Under the pieces are notes generated by a model that was not told the origin of the DNA, ran no database searches, and saw nothing but the letters and a program-made list of their open reading frames with translations. This document shows, piece by piece, positions 47,201-58,700 of a DNA stretch of 64,000 nt (position 1 is its first letter; each line of letters starts with the position of its first letter). Both the position numbers and the translations under genes were made by a program. The DNA is from Bolinopsis microptera. Its lineage: Eukaryota > Ctenophora > Tentaculata > Lobata > Bolinopsidae. The DNA is taken from NCBI RefSeq assembly GCF_026151205.1, contig NC_087078.1, positions 15,951,118 through 16,015,117 on the forward strand, written 5' to 3'.

Positions 47201-49927
47201 GCAGCAGGTTTCTTTGCGGCTTTTTTAGCTCGTTCCTCTACCTCAACTTGGTTTTTAGGTTTCTTTGCAGCAGGTTTCTTTGCGGCATTTTTAGCTCGTT
47301 CCTCTACCTCAACTTGGTTTTAGGTTTCTTTGCAGCAGGTTTCTTTGCGGCTTTTTTAGCTCGTTCCTCTACCTCAACTTGGTTTTAAGTTTCTTTGCAG
47401 CAGGTTTCTTTGCGGCTTTTTTAGCTCGTTCCTCTACCTCAACTTGGTTTTTAGGTTTCTTTGCAGCAGGTTTCTTTGCGGCTTTTTTAGCTCGTTTCTC
47501 TACCTCAACTTGGTTTTCAGGTTTCTTTGCAGCAGGTTTATTTGCGGCTTTTTTAGCTCGTTCCTCTACCTCAACTTGGTTTGCTGCAGGTACAGGTTGC
47601 ATTGCTACTTCTGTAAGACCAAGAGACTTCGACTGGACTGCTATCAGAAGGCAGACAAGAACTGCGATGAAACACTTCATCCTAATTCGCTGTGTGAAAT
47701 AAGTTGGGTAAATTTAGGGTAAAAGTTGACAAGTTTCATTACAACTGTTAGAGTAATGCCTAACTGAATTATGTTAATTAATGAAATTAAATGTATTATA
47801 AAACACAATTGCCTAATAATTGATAAATGTATTTTAAGTTATTGATAAATCTCATGTCGAAACTTATGTAGCTGTGAACTACCCTATCGGACAATTATTG
47901 TACTGCATATCCATTTGTTAATTAGCTAGTAATAAAACTCAATGGACCAAGGACCTGTTACATTTAAAATTAATATCGGTTAATGAAATAAAATTCATTT
48001 TTTTGATCAACTACACAATATATCAAAAAGAGCGATACCTTGCATAGCCATGTTAACCATTTTAACTATTCTACACAATATGTCTACCATGTTTGCAAAG
48101 TGCACGTTGATGGAGAAGGGGGATACAAACTACAGTATGGAAAGAAGTTTGGAATGTATTGTTGATAGAACTATTTGAAACCCTAAAACCACTGCTGCCT
48201 GAGAACGCACTTTTCGCAAAACTTTGCACTTAATTCTGAAATTTTGCTTCCTTTTTGAAAGGTTCGTCAGTCCAGCAACCCAGACTCTTAGGACGGCACC
48301 TTCTGGAACCTATCGCCAGGTCCAGACCTTCCATCAATAGGATTACAACAAAAAACATACTCATTGTAATCCACTCTCAAGACGTACTGAAAACGTGAAA
48401 ATCGAAAATAAGTTTAGCACTAAATTTAAAAATGAAATGGTTTAAGTATAACTGTGGTCAGTTTACTACCTCCCTCATCAGATAAACATTTCACGTGTCG
48501 CAGTGCTATTGTTTCATATTCTAGCTCAAACTTGGCTCTCCTTCAAAGTTTTATCGGTGTTGGACGTTGGTTTTGTACCGGTAAACTCTTAATTGTTCAT
48601 GAGCTTTACGTCTTTGTGTTTTCGGAGTCACTCGAGACTTCCCTCATCGCATCATCAACAATCTAATAACCACTAACAACTTACTGCTATAGGGCCAATA
48701 AGGCGAGGTTTCTTGACTACCACCACTATTGTGCGCCAACTAATTATATCCATTTCATCGGTGTGGATGTGATGAGGAACAGTTTACACCAGCTTCAATA
48801 GTTGTATGTACAGCAATGCACTATTGAACCAGGCCGCGCTTAAAATAATGCTTATCGCTACCAAAAAGATAGTAAATTCACGAACAGAGATATATTATAT
48901 TGGCTCTATAGTTTTGCACAGGCCTTTAACATTGCATATGTAGACGTAGTTACCTATTTGTTCATATAATGCAAATTCTTAAACTTATGTCATGCAATAA
49001 TGTTTGAACAGCTTTCCAACACAAAAAAATCTACCCAATCAAAGAGTATTACCAGTCAAACACTCACCTCTGGTCAAGTAGTAGAGTAGCAGTAATATCG
49101 AAAGATAACGTTTTAGTTGACAGTAACAGTTTCCCTGTGATTATGTGACAGTGTGATAACTAACTGTAACAGTGTGATAACTAACTGTAACAGTGTGATA
49201 ACTAACTGTAACAGTGTGGTAACTAACTGTAACAGTGTGATAACTAACTGTAACAGTGTGATAACTAACTGTAACAGTGTGATAACTAACTGTAACAGTG
49301 TGATAACTAACTGTAACAGTGTGATAACTAACCGTAACAGTGTGATAACTAACTGTAACAGTGTGATAACTAACTGTAACAGTGTGATAACTAACTGTAA
49401 CAGTGTGATAAATGGCTGTAACAGTGTGATAACTAACTCCTCCTCTCCCTACAGGTGATCAGAACCTCCTCCTCTGGGACCTAACATCAAAAACCCTCCT
49501 CCAAACCGTCTCCAGTACCAAGGGAGACTTCACCTCCGTCACCTACACTTCCCCCTACCTCATCACCTGCAACCTCAGTCACGTGACTGTTTACAAACTT
49601 ACAAACAACACTCTAGCACAAGTATCAGAGCTCACTTTAGACCATGGTATTGTGAGTCTAGCAGCGTCGGACAGTCACGTGGTTGTTCTGACAAGGAAAG
49701 TACCGAGCACAAAGTTAGCATTATATCAGTTTAGCGAGGGGGTGATGTCAAGTTTGGGGGAGATTGAGGGTGAGTTTGATTTGTCTAAATGTGTGGAAAC
49801 CCCGCTGCCTGAGAAGATTAAAACGGGGAGGACTGCTGGGTTTGCGGGCTATTTTGAGAGAAAAAGGAAGAGGATAGAGGAGGAAGCGCTCAAGGAAGAG
49901 ACGAGACAAGTGAAATTAAATAGTTGA
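41264..49927 (+). CDS. WDR4: tRNA (guanine-N7) methyltransferase non-catalytic subunit WDR4
   Basis: Four coding exons: 41264-41551, 41834-42015, 42229-42353 and 49455-49927; phases agree; 355 residues. WDR4 (yeast Trm82) is a WD40 protein that stabilises METTL1/Trm8 and positions tRNA for m7G46 methylation in the nucleus. Diagnostic stretches are [79 protein letters not shown] and [12 protein letters not shown], in the order of known WDR4 proteins, followed by a basic tail ([17 protein letters not shown]). The start MSVLHF was chosen as the first in-frame ATG and fits the Trm82-type N-terminus. The 7.1-kb third intron hosts a LINE fragment, an antisense gene and a minisatellite. Confidence 0.9.
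43180..44150 (+). mobile_element. CR1/L2-like LINE, 5'-truncated reverse transcriptase
   Basis: An open frame (to 43955) covers the C-terminal part of a non-LTR reverse transcriptase: [106 protein letters not shown]. The catalytic region is missing, so it is dead on arrival. The 3' end terminates in a TTATTATTA run, as at 31545. It is inserted in sense orientation in WDR4 intron 3. The apparent Met start at 43104 is not biological. Confidence 0.85.
44289..44306 (+). repeat. Poly-C run
   Basis: Eighteen consecutive C. Such runs are prone to sequencing length error and could form a G-quadruplex on the opposite strand. Confidence 0.9.
44856..45004. mobile_element. 149-bp hAT-type MITE
   Basis: Inverted ends CAGGGACAAAAGGA and TCCTTTTGTCCCTG, flanked by the 8-bp direct repeat CTGTGGGG at 44848-44855 and 45005-45012. 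CAGGG-type termini with 8-bp duplications are the hallmark of hAT transposons. Removing the element with one flank rebuilds the 15-bp coding repeat in register, so insertion into the repeat is clear. It has no coding capacity of its own. Confidence 0.85.
44909..47680 (-). CDS. Secreted repeat protein: 22-residue KA/VE repeats then PQEAA pentapeptides
   Basis: Signal peptide [19 protein letters not shown], then about 11 copies of a 22-residue unit ([20 protein letters not shown]), then roughly 125 copies of PQEAA with substitutions ([24 protein letters not shown]). This frame keeps every variant unit stop-free and follows the signal peptide, so it is preferred over the other open frames of the 15-bp repeat. 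Three units (near 47383, 47325 and 47055) lack one base of an A-run on the coding strand. The first makes a stop at 47369, while the three together restore frame. Real frameshifts and homopolymer assembly errors are both possible. The C-terminus now runs into the MITE at 44856-45004 and stops at 44909. Low complexity with no cysteine in the repeats suggests an extended extracellular, mucin- or fibre-like protein; function unknown. Confidence 0.7.
48230..48364 (-). CDS. Possible short secreted peptide
   Basis: A 44-residue frame: [20 protein letters not shown] resembles a weak signal peptide, followed by [15 protein letters not shown] and a Lys-rich end. The promoter-side sequence (48380-48665) is the block also found at 21850-22185. 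Acidic residues within the hydrophobic segment and the short length leave real doubt; it may be chance. Confidence 0.25.
   Translation of the reverse strand: MSMFFVVILLMEGLDLAIGSRRCRPKSLGCWTDEPFKKEAKFQN
48380..48665 (+). repeat. Dispersed block, second copy
   Basis: Diverged copy of the block at 21850-22185. Shared segments include CTGTGGTCA, TTTAC, TCAGATAAA, TTCACGTGT and TTTGTGTTTTCGGAGTCA. In both places it lies about 0.7-1 kb upstream of a secreted-protein gene and points away from it. Confidence 0.55.
49153..49437 (+). repeat. 21-bp minisatellite next to a splice acceptor
   Basis: About 14 copies of TGTGATAACTAACTGTAACAG, ending 17 bp before the acceptor of WDR4 exon 4. Each unit holds TAACTAAC, close to the branch-point consensus, and ends in CAG. 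The 101-codon frame across it is an artefact. Confidence 0.95.
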
Positions 49928-50220
49928 GATGTTTGGGATATTTTTAGCGGTTTTGTTTATGTGAAGTTGAGTTCATTATATTGTACTGATGTGGTTTTAC
50001 TAAATTATAATTTATTAACACAGTTATAATGATTCTTTTATTCAGTTATTCATTGAGTATTATTTAAAATGCTAATGTCATTGCCTATTCCGCCATATTC
50101 TACGGATATCCTTGCTCTCCAATGTCTCCATTTCATGCAAACAAACAAAGGATCATGCCTAATTTGTGACAATACCGTTCTTTCTTTCATTATTCGTTAA
50201 TCATATAATTTCCCCAGAAT

Positions 50221-51180
50221 ATGTCCGACACAGAAGCCACCCCCACCACAGCAACAGAGGAACTGGTCCCGGAAGAGACACCCGAAGAAGTAGCAGAGCC
50301 ACAAGAGGAAGAAGCTGCTGAAGAAGCAGAACCAGCAGAAGTAGAAGAAATCCTTGAGGAAGAAGACCTCGAAGAAGAAGAAGAAGAAGAGGATGAATTG
50401 ACTGTAGACCTGGATGCTCTACCCAAGATGAAAGTATCAGAGTTGAAGGACATATTGAAAGCATTAGACCTCCCCACATCCGGTATCAAGACGACCTTGA
50501 TCGAGCGAATACAGCTTCACTTCGCAGAGGAAGACAAACAGGAAGAAGAGGCAGATGATGAGGTTGAGGAAGTTGAGGCTGAAGTGGAGGAGGCTGACGC
50601 AGAGGAAAGCGAACTGTTAAAGGAAAACCAGCCTGCTGCTGAGTATATTGAGGTTAAGAAAACCGAGGAGACGACTGAGGCTGCAGAACCTGAGAAAGAG
50701 CTGACTGACGATGATAAGAAGAAAGCAAGAGCTGAGAAGTTTGGTTTGCAGACAGACGACGAGAAGAAAGAGGTACGGGCAGCTAAATTCGGCATTGACA
50801 CTGATACCGCCGTTGAAGCTAAAAAAGAGCAACGTGCTGCTAAATTCGGTGTTGCAGCAGTAACCAAAACAGCAGGGGCAGACAAGAAAGCAGAACGAGC
50901 AGCTAGATTCGGAAACGGAACTACCACCACCACCACCCCGAGCAACAACAAGTTATCAGTATCAAGCGAGGATAAAACTGTTGAAACCGAGAAAATGAAG
51001 AAGAGAGCCGCGAGATTTAATCTGGACTCTCAACCAGCCGCCAAAGCGGTTAAACTAGACGATATTTCAGATAAGTTGAAAGAGAAAATAGAGGCTGGAT
51101 CCACTAAGGTTGATCTGAGTGCAGCCGGTTTGAGTTTGGAAGAGAAGAGGAAGTTGAGGGCCCTCAAATTTGGAGCCTAA
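50221..51180 (+). CDS. SARNP: SARNP/Tho1-like SAP-domain ribonucleoprotein
   Basis: 319 residues, one exon. Residues 1-60 are strongly acidic (runs of Glu). A SAP domain follows (about 68-105: MKVSELKDILKALDLPTSGI, KTTLIERIQLHF), which binds nucleic acid. After a second acidic stretch come six short motifs: RAEKFG, RAAKFG, RAAKFG, RAARFG, RAARFN, RALKFG. In SARNP/Tho1 such RxxRFG-type motifs bind the helicase DDX39B/UAP56 in the TREX mRNA-export pathway. The protein is about 110 residues longer than human SARNP, mainly through the acidic N-terminus, and has extra motifs. It starts about 290 bp after WDR4 on the same strand. Confidence 0.85.
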   Translation: MSDTEATPTTATEELVPEETPEEVAEPQEEEAAEEAEPAEVEEILEEEDLEEEEEEEDELTVDLDALPKMKVSELKDILKALDLPTSGIKTTLIERIQLHFAEEDKQEEEADDEVEEVEAEVEEADAEESELLKENQPAAEYIEVKKTEETTEAAEPEKELTDDDKKKARAEKFGLQTDDEKKEVRAAKFGIDTDTAVEAKKEQRAAKFGVAAVTKTAGADKKAERAARFGNGTTTTTTPSNNKLSVSSEDKTVETEKMKKRAARFNLDSQPAAKAVKLDDISDKLKEKIEAGSTKVDLSAAGLSLEEKRKLRALKFGA

Positions 51181-52736
51181 TTTTGTTCTTAAATTATTCG
51201 ACTTGACATATTTCCCATAATGCTACAGTTTGAGACCAACAGTTTTTTAAAAGCTTTATCCAGGTCTTGATTGCATACAATATTGTTTAATGTAAGCTGT
51301 AAAAGTCAGATGACCTGATGAACTTTACCATTTTACATTTAAGAGCGCTATTTTTCAGCTGATCGATCGATAATGAACAAAACCGGATGTTATATTTGTT
51401 ATTTTTACAGCAGATTTACTCGTGAGTTTTTCTTTGCTATGACAGTTCTGGAGATTCAAGAAAGAGGTGAAAATTTAAACAATAATTGGCTTTACATCTG
51501 TTATTCGAAGGAAAAAGGCGGGAATAGAGTATTTTAACGTCCGGCGCATAAATATAAACGTATAGTCGGAGAAAGCTGTCAATCCTGGCCGTGCGCGCGG
51601 CTTACAATATTATGGATGCGTAAGTGCACGTACTCTCTTTCTTTTTTCTCCGGATGGCAGGCTTCATTCTGCACTCTTCACTCTTGCACATGTGACATGT
51701 GACCTCGATCTTCCATATTGCATTGACTTTACCTTCAATAGAAGCTTGATAGCGTTTCAGGTGTTGGAAGTATGTAAGGAGTTGTTCACATATTACGTAA
51801 TCAATATTATAACAATTTTTACCCCCTCCGTTACATTGTTCCGTTCAGCTCAATGACCATCCCAAACTCATAATACGGAGTTCTATTCTGTACACTGTAA
51901 GTCCCAATGGTCGGGCTAGTGTATCACTTTAGAGTACATAATTGTGGCTCTAAAATATTGTCTTTTCAGAGTCCCATTTAATTGTGCGGGGTATGGCAAA
52001 TTTTGCATTAAAATTAGTGATGCAAAACATATGGAACATGTGAGTCGCGCCTATTATATATGGTCTATGCACTACTATACAGGCAACGTTACGCCACTGA
52101 GCCTGGAGCCAAACACCATTACATCTCGTTGTCGGTTAAGAACACAACAATAGCAGAACTGAACATGTTTGCTTTCGTAATCGACCAAGGGATCAGCGGT
52201 GTGGGACCATGTAATCATCTTTCGTATCAGTACATCAGACTTGTACCGTGAAAGTATGAACGTCGACCATACTAGTGTGTACTGTAGTATTATTATAATT
52301 GTTATCGATTTGTTGGTTGCGCGCACGCATGTGTCATGTGACGTACGTGCGCGCACAACTGATCTAATCACGTGTTGCGCCACTATTTCTAATAATTATA
52401 TGATGGCGCGTTACAATTGTAACTTTGTGTAGACTTCGTGAATAGCCCTCTTCGTCATCTTCAGCCAGAAATAGTAAAATATACTTTTATAATTTGTAAC
52501 CAGATAAAGAAGTTGTTACATACAATTTAATCATTCATGAAAAAACAAGTATCAAAATTAAGATTATAACGATAGAATAGTCAATAGAATAAGATAACTG
52601 ACAAGATTGTCCACACAAATAATGTCTCCTAGAAAAAAAAACTCGGTCAAAGCACTGCAATGGAAATTAAAAAGGGGAAAAATGTCCAAGCTAACCAAAA
52701 ACACAAATTAACAAAAAAAAACAAACAAATAAATCA
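51181..52736. other. No gene seen
   Basis: SARNP 3' flank and AT-rich spacer between convergent genes (COMMD3 ends at 52737 on the minus strand). Small frames on both strands show no domain or splice context. Confidence 0.6.
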
Positions 52737-55700
52737 TCATGCTATTGACTGATTGTTGATAAATTTGTCAATTGAAAATGTAGCTGACTGTAGTTGAGAC
52801 ACTAAATCGTCAAGTTGTGCAGGACTGCAGTAGAAATGTAGGGGTTCCTTGTCAGTTAATAGTTGTATGGAATATCGTGGTCCAACTGCACTTCCACCGT
52901 CACCTGAAAATTATATAATGATTGTTAACTGAGAAATAGATTTAAATTGGGTTGATAAAATGTATTTCTTCAATTTTTTTTGTTTCCTTGAACAAATACA
53001 GATTAATAATACAAATAAAATATGAAAAATTTTACTTATATAATGGCATGATAACAGCAAACATTTGTTCAATTAATCAACAATTCTTGTTTGTCATTAC
53101 TTGATAGAGGGTATGATGAATACTAAACTGATTAGATAAGATTAGATAGGATGAACATTGAACAGTAATACTGATCTTCAATTAATACACATTTCTACGA
53201 ATGAGACAAATTAAAATCAGCTGCCCCGATACTAACGACACTAATTCAGACTCTGTGTAGTCGAGAGAGGCCTAAATTGCGAGAGAGGCCTAAATTGGGT
53301 GCCTTATAATCATGCCAGACATTTGTATCTAGACCTGCACGAGCTCTTTTGTAATGTTATGGGCCCTAAACGACATTCGATAGGCCTATAATAATCTGAG
53401 ACCTATTTCCAGAGTTTAGGGAGTTGCCCCTAGATCAGGAACAGAATTTTATTGTGGTTGGCATATGTTTGCTCATTTCATGAGTGTTCCTTTGAGAGAT
53501 GATAATATCTATTTTATCTTAATCGCTTTACTTTTTACTTCATTTTGATTCTTTCTTTCTCTTATAATGATTAATGAGGTGTTGTAAACATGTTGTAAAC
53601 GTATAATAGTACACTGCAATTAGTTACTTTTATCCCTTTTTAAGTGTTAGTGTTCACATATTATTATGTATAATTAGCTCAAAAACGCTTACAGTCATTT
53701 CTCCAAAATAGCTACAGAGGTGGTCGAAATGGCCAAAATTTGGCTTGCGTAATATGTGAACGATCCTTTACAGTTTACGCATATCTTTTGCCATCGTTTA
53801 GTGATGTGGTTCATGCCTGGTTACCGTTACTTCCGATAAGAACAATACTTCCATCAACTGAAGATAACAGTACTTATCTCTGTTGTTGTCCACATTTTTG
53901 GGATTCTAAATTACTTGACTTTATACGTCAGCGTTATGCATCGATGGTTTAATCTCAGACGCAGAAGTTCAATTCTAGCGTTGAATGTTAAAAGATAACG
54001 GGTACTAATGAGCTGTTCTTGTTTACCACTTCTCACTGCAGAAACGGAAACGATAGATATTGCAAACTGTTTGTTTCCTTATATTTTCATGACAATACCA
54101 AACTAAAACACAGAGAGATCACTCTACCAATTTCCATTCTTTTCATTTAAATCATTTGGCCACCGATTTCGATTGTTTCCATTTAAAGGTTAAATGTAGA
54201 AACTGCTATCACATGAAACGTGATACAGCTAACTATCACTACGACATAAGCCCTGAAACAGTGCAATATTCCAATAGATCGCTATATTAATCGTAATATC
54301 AGTATCTATTACGAGACAATATCCTGGTCATGTCACCTACTAATAGCCCTGTCACGTGACTAATTACTGAGTAATCCACAGCTAGCAATTGTTAAGGAAA
54401 CACATGCCGATAACTAACACTCGCTCTTCTGATCGTATGTTAAAGTTATTTTTTCTGCTCTGTTTGTACGTTAGTGACAATGGAGGTGCTTTAGATAATT
54501 GGATCGTAACAAAGAAATTATACGACTAATAGGAAGAGCTTCACACAAAGAGATTTATACGTAATGTTCTTCATTTTCCAATTGCTAATTATACTGCTGT
54601 TGTTACCAGTAACAGTTGTATTCTTCATTGCCGAATGATTACTGACTGGCAGCAGTCCGACAGTGTTCTATTTTTGGCTCCTTTCTTATTCCTCGATGAA
54701 CGGTCCTTAGTTGAAAGAATGCTGTGCATTCATTGGATGAGCGCATCAAAAGTTGACATTTCGTACATGGAAGCAGTTGAAAATTGACGTTATTTGATGT
54801 TAAGTTTTTGTTAACTGTCATTGTTAAATTACGTAGTTTACTTACTATGTAAAACATAATATAATGCATCATTAGCTCACTTCACTAGTGTATTAATTAT
54901 ATCCGCCTAGTTTTTGGGAGGAGGGTGTGCAAGTTCTATAGACGTTTCGGCAATTTCGGTATCTGATATTGATTGAAGTTAGTTGACTATTGACTATGAT
55001 AATTGTCGATAAGAGAATGGTCAAGATTTAAATGGTCAAATTGTTGAAGGAATTAAGATCTTAGTATCGTTTCATCATCTCTATTTTGGTTCATCATTTC
55101 CACGGACATTCTTAAAAATTCGAGTGGCAAACATCAGGTAAATCTGTTCAGTTAAATTGTGACCGTTGCCTTGACATTGTAATTAATGGTAATTCGACTA
55201 TGAAACATGTTTGTTCCGCTCCTATACTATGGAGTATGACAAATTAATTCAATTATGGTTAATTATGTTAATGGTCATAGTTAATTGCTATTCATACTGT
55301 GGTTATTTGATCACAACCAATTAGCAAAACGGCCCCCTCCGTATTAGCAACGTAATAAAAGCGTTAACTTCACTAACAGGGTATATTACTGGTATCCGCC
55401 CAGACGTTCACTCTAATAATGCTGTAATCTATAAATAGATCCATGCTATTCTATAACAGCTAAATTCGCTAAATTCGTCAGCGCTTTTCTGGCTAATTAA
55501 CGCCGGTGGAGGGGAGTTTTGTTGTGCTTACTGTGTGCCACCGTTTTTCACATGTTCAACGTTGTTTAACATTGTTTTTACCTTGCGTTGTGTCATATTT
55601 TAGAAACAGGTTTAACACCTGTCTAATCCTCAGTCTATTAAGAATGAATTTAACACTAAGTATTGTAGGTAGTATAACGTGCTGAAAGATTACTACTCAA

Positions 55701-58700
55701 TGAATCTTCAATTTGCGTTTGACACCGTGATAACTCTGATATCTCTAATAGCAATTCGTAAGTATTCACTCAATATCCTAAATTTCAATATCGTAAGACA
55801 CTTTTAGAATATCTCTTCAATCTTCATGATATCAACAATAATCTCCACTTTCTTTTGAATTAAAACTCATTCCTATTGCTCTGATCTCTACACCATTTCA
55901 GTTGCAAACGCAATCGTGTTCATACTAGTGATCAAGAAGAAGAAACTGAAGCCTCACACCTACATTGCAGTTCTAGCACTGATAGATTTCAGCACAGCAG
56001 CCCTCTTTCTTACCCTCCACTACCTCAAACAGTGCACCGCAGCACTTTACGTTCTAGGTCTGCTCTCACGGCTCAGCTTCGTCCTGCTCACTGTTATCTC
56101 TTGGGAGCGGTACAGCGCAGTGCGGTTCCCTCTTCACTACAGACCATCTTATCACAGGTTCTGGCAGATGATGGCGTGGCTGCTGGTGCCACTGGTGGTG
56201 TTTGTGGCACTGTACACGTGGGGTATGAGCAGAAACCTGGGCCGGCCCCACTGGGAGGAAACTGTGGGCATGTGCATGTTGGCCGAGTTTAAACAAGGTT
56301 TGGAGACCAAGATCCTAGAGACAACCTCACTTCTGTTCCCCATACCACTGTTAGCTGTTATGATCTACTGCTACACTTATATTTTTAAAGAATACCGCCG
56401 GCACATTACCCATCCAGTGCAGCGTGCAGTGCACCGCGAGGAAGCTAAAGCCTCCATGCACTCTGGAAGTTCTTCCCAGAGTCTGAATAAAGTGGGAGGA
56501 GAGCAGTTCAACATTTTCGGACTTCAACCTGGAGTTTCACCGCGCTCCAGCATATTTGGAGTTCAACCTGGGGTTTCACCGCGATCAAGTCTGTTCGGTA
56601 TGCAATTCGGCACTTCTCCGCGTTCAAGTCTGGTGATTCATCGCACTCTACCTGGTCCGTCTTCGCTCTCAAGTTTTAACCATACTCGAGCCAATAAGAG
56701 TCGATCACTCTCTCCCACTGCAGCTCGGGACATCAAGGTAACACTCGGCAGAGAGCTCTCTTTGAGAAACAACCCTCAGATGACACTAAAACGAGAGAGG
56801 TTGAGGCACTCACGATCAACCGAGCCAAGAGTGCGGTCCGCGGAACAAGTGGACCAGTACATCGGGGATCTGGAGCGGAGGAAGCAGTTCAGTGTTGCTA
56901 TATCACTACTTACGGTTATCTTGTTCAATCTGGTCACGTGGCTGCCCTACTGTGTTAACTACCTCTCCCTGACACTGGATTTTGTGGAGTCAGTGAAACC
57001 TCTGGCTAGCGCTATCATGTACAGTTTCCTTTACCTTTCAGTGGGATTCAACACTATCATATACTCGTCTCGGTGTAGGGATATCAGGGAGGAGTTTGTA
57101 AGAGTGGTAGGTAGAATGAAGATTGTGGCGGGGAGAAGACAGAACGAGAATGTTAGAGTTCTGGTTACTCCGGATAAGAATCATCACATGGTTATTGATG
57201 AGGTGGAGTGTAGTGGTAGTGGTAGTAAGTCCGTGTGATATGAGCTCTGTGTGTTTAGGTTCAATTAAAGTTAGTGAGAAATAGGATTTATTGTTGATTT
57301 GTTAGTTCGTCATGTTAACGTGTATTTACGAATTATTGAATGACTATTAATGTAAAGCTGATATACTTCCCATCTGATACAGTGATTCAACACAGTAATA
57401 TATTTTCTTCTATATTCTTTTATTATTGTTATTATTTTTTCCATATTGATATTTTCTATACTCAGTCGGCTCAGTTTGTTTTGGTCCGGGCCTTGCTTGC
57501 TGGCCCTGCCATGGCTCTCTAGCTTGGGCAGGTTTGACTTATATATTATATATAATATACAGTAATATATTTCTCTACAACACAACTGTTGAATAATTTC
57601 TAGCTACGATTAGAGAACAATACCATAGTTACTAGTCAACTAATAAAAGTCTCTAAAATATCAACTAACCTCTAGCGTACTCTAGTTTCCACCTCACATC
57701 AAGAATGGACCCAGTTCCCGGTTTAGTGCCGGCTAACACAGACTTAAGGGTCAAATGTTTGACCTTGTGGGATGCCAGGAATCTAGATACTCGCTCCGGA
57801 GGGAGCTGCAGATCCTGCAGAACTTCCCCGATTGTTCCTGGGTTCACGTTCCTTCTACACGCCTGGGAGGGGGATAGTTTCAGGGTATAATTAATTAAGT
57901 GATTAATTAATTAACGATATTTCAAATATTCCGGAATTAGTGGCAGGCGCATTATAACCAGAGTGTTTTATAACAAAACTCAATACCTGACATCACAATA
58001 TGGAGGCGGAGCCCGACAGCAGGGCTCGTAGAAAATGTTATCAATGTTAAGACCATGAAATTCTGAATTTTGTTCTGGACGATTCTAGAGATTCTAGAGT
58101 TTTAAATTGTCTAATCAGAACCAAAACAGGAATAATTTGTCAACGAACAGAGCAAAGATTCTGTTTTCCGCATCATAATGGCCTACAACCATAAAACTTC
58201 TATTAACTATTTCAATGCCCTTTGTCATAAGTCATAAAATTTGTCACATTTTTAACACATTTTTAAGACACGCGGTAAACCACTAGTTAGTAATGTCATA
58301 ATAATATGAAGTCTTTAGAATAATCTAGAACCATCTGTGTCATTAGAGACGATGGTCGGTTATGTTATTAAAAAGGCTGGTGGTGATTACCTCGGATATG
58401 AACAGCATCAAACTGTCCACGATTGCATCTTTTTGATTGATTTCGAGACGTTTCATCAGCTCCTGAAAAAGCACTTTAGACAACTCAAATCTAAATATAG
58501 ACGACTTGAACTACAATATTGAAGTTTTATCAGGTCCTTATATCAAATAAGGACACATTATATCAGTTTTGCACCATTTACAATTTCAACACCACCATTC
58601 ACAACAATGCAAGAAAGTCTTTTAACAGATAAATTATTGACTAATAGGTGGCGTTATAGCTACATAGCTAGTTGAAAAAGCTACAAAATCATATTAGATA

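Noticed and set aside
44996-47323. 775-codon plus-strand frame of WGSFL repeats
   Set aside because: The 15-bp repeat has no stop in any frame; the minus-strand PQEAA frame has a signal peptide and a coherent order of repeats, this one does not.
49153-49458. 101-codon VITNCNS repeat frame
   Set aside because: Minisatellite translation in an intron.
50190-50951. Antisense frames opposite the SARNP-like gene
   Set aside because: Low-complexity complements of acidic codons; the plus frame has the SAP domain and motifs.
55916-57238. GPCR start at the Met at 55916
   Set aside because: This would cut TM1; the spliced exon at 55700-55757 restores it with matching phase.
57310-57585. 91-codon minus frame as a COMMD3 terminal exon
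   Set aside because: No COMM-domain similarity; the matching terminal exon with correct phase is at 52737-52903.
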